From assembly GCA_020638035.1 (NCBI GenBank), contig JACKJI010000007.1, forward strand, positions 1-64,000: a DNA stretch of 64,000 nucleotides. The letters run 5' to 3'. Positions 58,244 through 64,000 of this stretch are shown here, piece by piece; within the stretch, counting starts at the first letter, position 1; every line of letters begins with the position of its first letter. Source of the stretch: Hyphomicrobiaceae bacterium. Its GTDB lineage: Bacteria; Pseudomonadota; Alphaproteobacteria; Rhizobiales; Hyphomicrobiaceae. Made by a program: the position numbers and the translations under genes. Below the pieces are notes generated by a model. The model did not search any database and was not told the DNA's origin. It saw nothing but the letters and a program-made list of their open reading frames with translations.

Positions 58244-58290
58244 TGGTGGGTGATGAAGGATTCGAACCTTCGACCCGCTGATTAAGAGTC
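58244..58290 (-). tRNA. 3' half of tRNA-Lys(CTT), probable integration attachment site
   Basis: Read on the minus strand this segment gives GACTCTTAATCAGCGGGTCG, then the T-arm AAGGTTCGAATCCTT and the acceptor strand CATCACCCACCA including an encoded CCA. The anticodon loop CTCTTAA carries anticodon CTT. No 5' half is present on the other side of the anticodon, so this is a fragment, not a working gene. Such 3' halves are left where integrases insert into tRNA genes. The island lies on its 5' side (higher coordinates); an intact copy would be expected beyond the right edge. Confidence 0.8.
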
Positions 58291-58454
58291 CTATTTCTCG
58301 TGACTTTCCGGATCGCTCCGCACGCCTCTCGACTCTTTCTAAGCCACTGTTTATTATCTATCTTATTTTCAATACCCTTCCGGACACCTCCGGATGGTTC
58401 CGTTTCTGTGGCGCCCCGGTGGCGCCCCAGCACATTTCAGCCGTGAGCCGCCCA

Positions 58455-59343
58455 ATGCCGAACGTCAGACTGACCAAGCGCAGCGTCGATGCCGCCCAGC
58501 CCAAGGCCAGCCGCTAACACCTTCTTCGACGACCAGCCCAAAGGCTTGGCTCGCGTCTCGCCGAGCGGCGAAAAATCATGGATCGTCGAGTATCGCGCCA
58601 ACGGCGGAGGACGCGCCGCACCGAAGCGCCGCATCACCCTCGGCGCGGCTGGTCAATTGACGCCGGAGGTTTCCGTGGCGGCAGCTGATACGCCTGCGGA
58701 CCGCCATCCGCTGACCTGATTCATTGAGCGATCGCGAAATGCACCACGACCCCGAGCTTTATATTGCCGTCAGATGCCGAAACCCTATAAATGCCGCACG
58801 ATCTTCGCCCGCACGACGAGCGAACTGCCTGTTGATCCTGACCGGCGCACGGCCCGCGAGATTCATCTCCGGTGGGAGCAGATCGACTTCGATCGTGGAT
58901 TTCGCCTCGCTGCCGGACCCAAAACCGGCCGCAAAGCACGGCGTTCTCACGTCGCACCGGCGCTCGCCGTGTTCGCCGAAGTGCTGCGTCGCGTCTCTAC
59001 GTCATCGCCGCCGGTATCGATCCTGAGTAGCTGCGTGCTGATCTGCACAAACCGTGAAGCTCGTCGCCAGCCGCGCGTGCCGAACTCCGACTGCGTGCGC
59101 ATTCATGATCTGCGGCACACATCTGCCCTCCTGTATCTGGTGCCGGAAGCGGCCTCGGCTCTTCCGATCATTGGTAAGCTGCTCGGCCATCGCGAGGCGG
59201 CGACGACGCAGCGCTATGCGCACCTCGATACGATCCTGCGTGCTGTGCTTAATGGGCGCCATTGGCGCCACGATCGCGGCGGCACGGGACGGCGCCGCGG
59301 CACGAACACGCGAGGTGGTGCCTTGGCGAAGAACGGAGCGTGA
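58455..59343 (+). pseudogene. P4-type tyrosine integrase, frameshifted
   Basis: The N-terminus reads MPNVRLTKRSVDAAQPKA (Arm DNA-binding domain), then a stop and a frame change to FFDDQPKGLARVSPSGEKSW and YRANGGGRAAPKRRITLG. After another break near 58720-58830 the catalytic part continues: EIHLRWEQIDFDRGF, RIHDLRHTSALLYL with His and Arg of the active site, and LLGHREAATTQRYAHLDT with His and the Tyr nucleophile. The middle of the domain is partly lost. The gene begins 165 bp from the tRNA-Lys fragment, as expected for an integrase next to its attachment site. Confidence 0.85.
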
Positions 59344-60295
59344 GGCGAAGAAGCGAGCGCTGGACGAAAAAAATCCCAACAGCGGTCGTCGGCCGCCGCT
59401 GGCGGGCCAGGTCGAACCGCTGGCATTGTCCGCTCAACAAGCCAGCGAAGCTTCGCGACTGCGAAGGGCTGGGCCGCAGCTATCTGAAAGCCGACACTCC
59501 GCCAACGTTGCGAATGACCTGCCGCGGTTGACCTGGGAGTAGTGCAGCAACCGTCTTTGCGGGTCGAGCACGCTTCAGAGGAAAGAGACCCCAGCCTCTC
59601 TTCACGCCAACCCATAGCCATGGTGTGTGGGTCAGGCGGTCGCCAAACATCAATGAGCGACACCGAGATGAGGTGTTATGCCCGCAGAGGATTTGAGGCG
59701 ACTACGGGCAAGCACGGCCGCAAAGCCAGTTCTCAAGCCTTTGATATAGTAATGGCGTTGATCCGCTACGTGCGTAGTGTATGGGCAATAATTAGTGTCA
59801 GGCAACCGCAACGACGTAACGCTCCGTTCCATGAGCGGTCACGGAATCCGGATGGAGGATCACGGAGGCGGTCTGGTGGAGCGAGCTTCTGTTCAGACTT
59901 GATTTGAGTCGGGTTCTTTCGAGCAGAAACGCCACTCCAGTCAACCCTCGACGCACGCCCTCCCAAATACGCCCTTGCTAGAGGACACATTCTCGCATTC
60001 ATTAGACCATCGCGCCGGTTCACGATGTGCCATTTGGCAAAGTCAATCGCTATTACGTTCGCTATTATGACCCTGAACGTCTTCAAATCCTGCCGTCTTA
60101 CGAAGCATCCGGACTTTGACCTGCTCGTGACGTCGCGGACTTCGTGCCCTGTCATGCCCTCCAGCGGCGCGTAGTGTCGTGGCATTGTCACCTTCCTATC
60201 GGCAGCGTCGAGCAACTGCCGCCTCATGTGCCCCTGGCGGATGAGGTTCAAGTTGGCAGGTTGCTCCGAGAGATGAAATGCCATTCTGGCCCCCA
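59344..60295. other. Island region without a recognisable gene
   Basis: This 0.95-kb stretch lies between the integrase and autotransporter remnants. A 177-codon minus-strand frame (59766-60299) reads through it, but I recognise no domain in it and it overlaps the end of the autotransporter remnant. No tRNA, IS end or convincing gene is seen. Confidence 0.4.
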
Positions 60296-61110
60296 TCAAT
60301 TGAGCGGAATGTTGACCCAGAGTGAGCCTCCATAGCTCTTGAAGTTCCGCTGCCGATGCCGTCGAAGTTCGCAGCAGCCCTCATACCCCAGCCCGTGGGC
60401 GTCATGACGATCACGCCGCCCTCGACCTTGGCGCGGCTCTCGTCCGATTGCACCTGCACGCCATTGATCACAAGGCTGTCCGTGTCGAAGTTGTAGATGC
60501 CCGTGATGGATACGTGCGGCTCAACTGTCGTTCCGTAGGCGTATGGAGCTGGTAGCCGACTCGAGCGTACCAACACGCGCGGCTGATGCTGGCCTGCCGC
60601 CCTGATCGTCTGGTTGACGCTGTCTGTAGGTATCGTACCCTCGTGACCGTAGCGACGCTGACCTGCGGAGAGAAGCGCCAGGCGCCGCGCCGTTCGTTTC
60701 CGGTCAAGGTTGCGGTCGCGAGCCAGCGGTCGTGTCGAAGCTGCCCGTCTCGCACCGTTCACGTCGTCCTGGAGGGCGATGTCGTTGTCGACGTACCCCA
60801 GGCGGCGCGCGTATCGAAGAACAGCGAGTCGCTGAGGCGGACGCCGATGTAGGGCCTACCATCCAGCCCGGTGCCGTCGATGCTGCCCGTCTCGCCTGAG
60901 ACCATCGGGTTGTTCTGACGTCTTCCGACGTCGTCGATCTGCACGAGTGCGCTGATCAGGATGCCGGTTTCAGGACATAGTCCGCGCCAAGGTAGAGGAT
61001 CCCGTCACCATCGCGCCTGACGCCACCCACGTCATCCTTGTAGCGACTGATGTGGCCTTCCATCCAGATGTCGAATCCTGTGCGCGGCACGACGTAGGGT
61101 TACTACTCAC
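60296..61110 (-). pseudogene. Autotransporter beta-barrel domain, frameshifted
   Basis: On the minus strand the type V autotransporter barrel appears piecewise, in order but in changing frames: RTGFDIWMEGHISRYKDDVG, DGDGILYLGADYVLKP, GRPYIGVRLSDSLFFDTRAA, then YGTTVEPHVSITGIYNFDTD, GWGMRAAANFDGIGSG and the C-terminal end FKSYGGSLWVNIPLN followed by a stop at 60296. The final residue pattern and strand rhythm are typical of alphaproteobacterial autotransporter domains, which insert in the outer membrane to export a passenger. Several indels make it non-functional. Confidence 0.82.
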
Positions 61111-62900
61111 TTCCGTCGAAATTCAGACCTGATGCGGTAAACTTCTGCCTTTTGCTTGGCCTCCTCCTGCTGGGCCGCCATTTCCTGCGAAGCTGGCTGA
61201 GCTGAAGCCGAACTTGAAGGGACGTCTGCGCGATGCCGAGCCTGAAGCCTGTCCGCGATTGCATCGAAGAACGTGTTGTTCATCGCCTTTCCGTCGGGTT
61301 GAGGACGTCGCGCGCCACTTCTCGTCCACCATGAACGGATCGTCGACGCGCGGTCCTAACCCCATCTGCGCTCCGCCCAGCATCGATATCGAGTGAGCTA
61401 CGGCCAGCACCACCGGCGAACTTCATCGGCCGTCCTTGAGGCTCTGGGCGGTTCGCCTTCCCCAAAGCCGGCGATATTACGTGCACGGTCGGGGACCATG
61501 CGATGTGCGGTTGTCGACGCGACGATGGATGAACCGCTTGTCTCCTCCTCCATGCGCTTCGTCCGTCGGACTGGGAACGGCTCGAACACGCACGCACGGT
61601 AATACTCGACGTGATCGTGAAGCCGCCCAGCGCATTCACACCGTTGCATTTCAGGCTGGTGCTTGTGAGATTGTAGCCCTGGCTGCTGCTTTCGGCGAAC
61701 GTGTAGAACCCTGTCGGTACGGGAACCGCCGTCACGGCGAGTTCGTTCATTTGCCACTGCCAACCGTATCGCCCGGCCCAGAGAAAGAGCGTGAAGTCGA
61801 ATGGGATGCCGTTCCGCTACCGTCGTTGTGCACCACTTCGAGTGTCAGGAGCGCTTGGGTTCGTTACATTTTGCGCTTGTTGCTGAACGTGCACGTGATC
61901 GTGCCTGACGTCGGCGTCACGAACAGCTGATCGGCAGGCTGAAGGACTGAGCGCGATCACTCCGCCCAGAGCAGCTTCGCCCCTGATGAGTTCTTGTAAT
62001 CGGTGCCCGATCCGCTCGACGACATTCTGCTCCATGTCCGCGCCGACCTCGACCGGAGGTTTCTGATCATCGCGCTGCTCGGCGGTCGTCAGCGAAAAGA
62101 ATTCGGTGACCGTCGACGTGAAGGCGAACGTCCTGTGGAGCCGTCATTGCAACCTTGCGCAGAATAAGCTTCGGCTTTGCCGTGGTGGGGCCGGGCCGCC
62201 GTATTTACGAACGCAGGACGTCATCGCTGCCAACGGCTTGACGGTCAGAGCGTCGTGCCGGAGAAACTCGACGCGAAAAGCCGTCTGATCGGCCGTGTTG
62301 ACGCAGCCGCCGTCACGGTCGAGGCCGGCATCCGTCGTTCCGTCAGTTGGTCACGCCGTTGAATGGCGTCGACAGAATCGGTCGAACCTACGTCGACGGT
62401 CGAGTCGGCTGGAAATGATCAAATTCGACTTGTCGAGCGCATCAACGCTGGAATCGAAGCTGAACGTCGCTGGTGCCTAACGGTCGTCTTTCTTTGATCG
62501 TCAGCCGCGCCTGATCTCGGCTGGGGCGACGTACACCCGCCGGCCTTAAAGGACCGAGAAGTTCTGCGCGTTGGCTGCGTCTTTCTGATCGATAATTGCG
62601 CACGCGTTCGCTGGGTGACGAGAACGCCTGAGGAAAGAAAACCTGAATTGCAGACCCATTTGGGGGCGATGGTCGCCGTGGTGGAACTCGGATCAACGAT
62701 GGTCGTTCGGGGATCTGGTCCAGACGGAAATCGATGGATGAGCTGCCGCTGCCGTTGTCGGTACGTCAGCACAAGCTTTTCACCGGGAGCCAGCTGACGA
62801 TCTCACACGTCGCGTTCTGCGAGCCGCAGGAACACCTTGTTGTTGCCGATATTGCCGCTTTAAGTGACACTTCGTTTGATGAGAGGGCATCTTGCGCCGC
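61111..62900 (-). pseudogene. Remnant of the autotransporter passenger with repeated beta-sandwich segments
   Basis: Continuing upstream on the minus strand, fragments such as AVPVPTGFYTFAESSSQGYN, LTSTSLKCNGVNALGGFTIT and the nearby LTLEVVHNDGSGTA with TITCTFSNK look like prealbumin or SpaA-like repeats of large secreted surface proteins. They are in several frames with stops between them. They lie in the position of the passenger of the barrel at 60296-61110, so I read the whole as one decayed gene. The 5' end cannot be placed; pieces with PGEKLVLTY near 62780 may belong to it. Confidence 0.5.
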
Positions 62901-64000
62901 CGCAGGTTCCGTAGCAGAAGACGTTCTGGCTGCTTCTTACGGTGCATTCTTTGTCGTCGGCACCCGCGCCACCGCCGATGCGGTGGATGAGCGAATATGG
63001 GGCTAAAACACCGTCGTGATCGCAAGAACAAGAGGGTGCGAAATGACGCCTTTGCAACGGATCCTCGATCGAACGCGTGCTGCCTGGGCAAAGCAGCCAC
63101 GCCCGATAAAGCCTCCCAGACGCAACTGACATCAACAATACCAACACTCCAACGCAATACGGGTCAAGACAAGTTAAAACCGTTACCCGCCCCGCATGCG
63201 AAGCCGGCCTGCGGCAGCGCCTAGCGCGCGACTTCAGCAATCGCGCAATTCAGGATTCGAAAACTTCTGATTGTTCAGAAATTTTTCGGCGCGCGCCATT
63301 TGCTCGAGCGGAAATCACCCATCTCGCCAGTACCACTCGTCGCCATACCAGTCCCCTTAGCTTAATCTGATCGGTGATCGCTTTCGCCATACCGCATGCT
63401 CCGACGTGCTCTTCCCACCGGGTACGCCAGGGTTACCGTCTTTCCGATCGGCGACCCTGTTTACAGCCGTGCTTGACCTGCATTTCCGGTATTCCATCTG
63501 ATCGTGCATTTTAGCTGATCAGCATCGACTTCAGAGCCCCTGCTCTTCAGGTAGGGCTTCGCGACCCGGATTCCATTGCTGACGGCTAATTCCGAAAACG
63601 CGAGCAGTTCCGCGAGCGCTGCCCAGAGTTCAAGCGTTTGCATACTGCTGACAAATTGTTGCTCAGAGATGACAATCAATCATTTGCAAATCGTGGGATA
63701 AAGCCCAAGTCTGACGGAACCAGAACACTTTGGCAAGCGCTGACCCGGAAGCCACCAGATGTTTGACAATTCAATCAGATATTCGATATACATTGCCCGG
63801 AGCCACCGATATATAATCCATAGCTGCAACTTTCTGGCGGTATACTTGCTCTTCGATTAACAGTTCTGGTGCCTGAAAAGCCTTATCGCGCCTTGCGTCA
63901 GTAATCGCCATCGATCGTCTAGGGCGCCTGCTCGTAGCCTCATTGCGGACACTGTTCGCTCAGATGGCGCCCTCGTCAGCGGGCGACGGCTCGAATACAG
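62901..64000. other. Right-hand end of the window, no gene recognised
   Basis: I find no coding frame with alphaproteobacterial codon use in the last 1.1 kb. A 72-codon minus-strand frame (63461-63679) has no recognisable features. From about 63240 on the base composition becomes more AT-rich than in the core, fitting a continuing mobile or relic island. No second tRNA-Lys copy is visible. Confidence 0.45.

Noticed and set aside
58244..58290. A complete tRNA-Lys gene.
   Set aside because: The D-arm and the 5' acceptor strand are missing on the 5' side, so it is a 3' fragment only.

Overview
The window is GC-rich chromosomal DNA of an alphaproteobacterium, most likely of the order Hyphomicrobiales (Rhizobiales) and probably Hyphomicrobium-like. 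The pointers are a CckA hybrid kinase next to a FliO-like gene, the CobS/CobT cobaltochelatase pair beside a J-domain gene and bolA, a bioBFDAZ operon ending in a BioZ-type ketosynthase, a DksA with a single cysteine, and dispersed palindromic intergenic repeats of the kind common in this order. The genus is an inference; no rRNA or other taxonomic marker lies in the window.

Layout. 1-5 kb: the edge of a MoxR ATPase gene, a DksA with a long lysine-rich tail, a D-Ala-D-Ala dipeptidase-like protein, and two exported proteins (a discoidin-like protein and a Tat-type metallopeptidase). 5-12 kb: a large MscS-type channel, a FliO-like protein and CckA, separated from the preceding block by three long hairpins. 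12-22 kb: a phytase-like secreted protein, cobT-cobS, a J-domain protein, bolA, a His/Arg-rich secreted microprotein, a CorC-type transporter, aroB and aroK. 22-27 kb: a 48-residue membrane protein, a large secreted protein of unknown function, xerD and accA. 27-31 kb: three tandem paralogous YafK-type L,D-transpeptidases with a 57-bp tandem repeat between the first two. 31-43 kb: a UPF0114 membrane protein, an orphan NodU-type carbamoyltransferase, an unusually long SecA, a parvulin isomerase, ArgJ, a TPMT-type methyltransferase, a MutT hydrolase and a 60-residue protein. 43-47 kb: a methyltransferase, ComF, GrxC, a nitrilase and a DUF1178 protein, then a small orphan and an FAH-family hydrolase. 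48-53 kb: the complete bioBFDAZ operon.

From 53 kb to the right edge the DNA is decaying. A gamma-glutamyltransferase gene and a TRAP transporter operon carry frameshifts and an in-frame stop. At 58.24 kb lies the 3' half of a tRNA-Lys(CTT) gene, which looks like an attachment site. It is followed by a broken P4-type integrase and, further on, a shredded autotransporter gene whose C-terminal beta-barrel is still recognisable. The last kilobase holds nothing recognisable.

Functionally the intact part is housekeeping: cell-cycle control (cckA), envelope building (L,D-transpeptidases, DD-dipeptidase, SecA, parvulin), chromosome dimer resolution (xerD), and synthesis of shikimate, fatty acids, arginine, cobalamin and biotin. 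The most unusual observations are the L,D-transpeptidase triplet with a CtrA-like site upstream, the two insertions in SecA, the histone-like tail of DksA, the His/Arg-rich microprotein with a duplicated motif, and the repeat families. I found no clear evidence of a wholly new multi-gene system.
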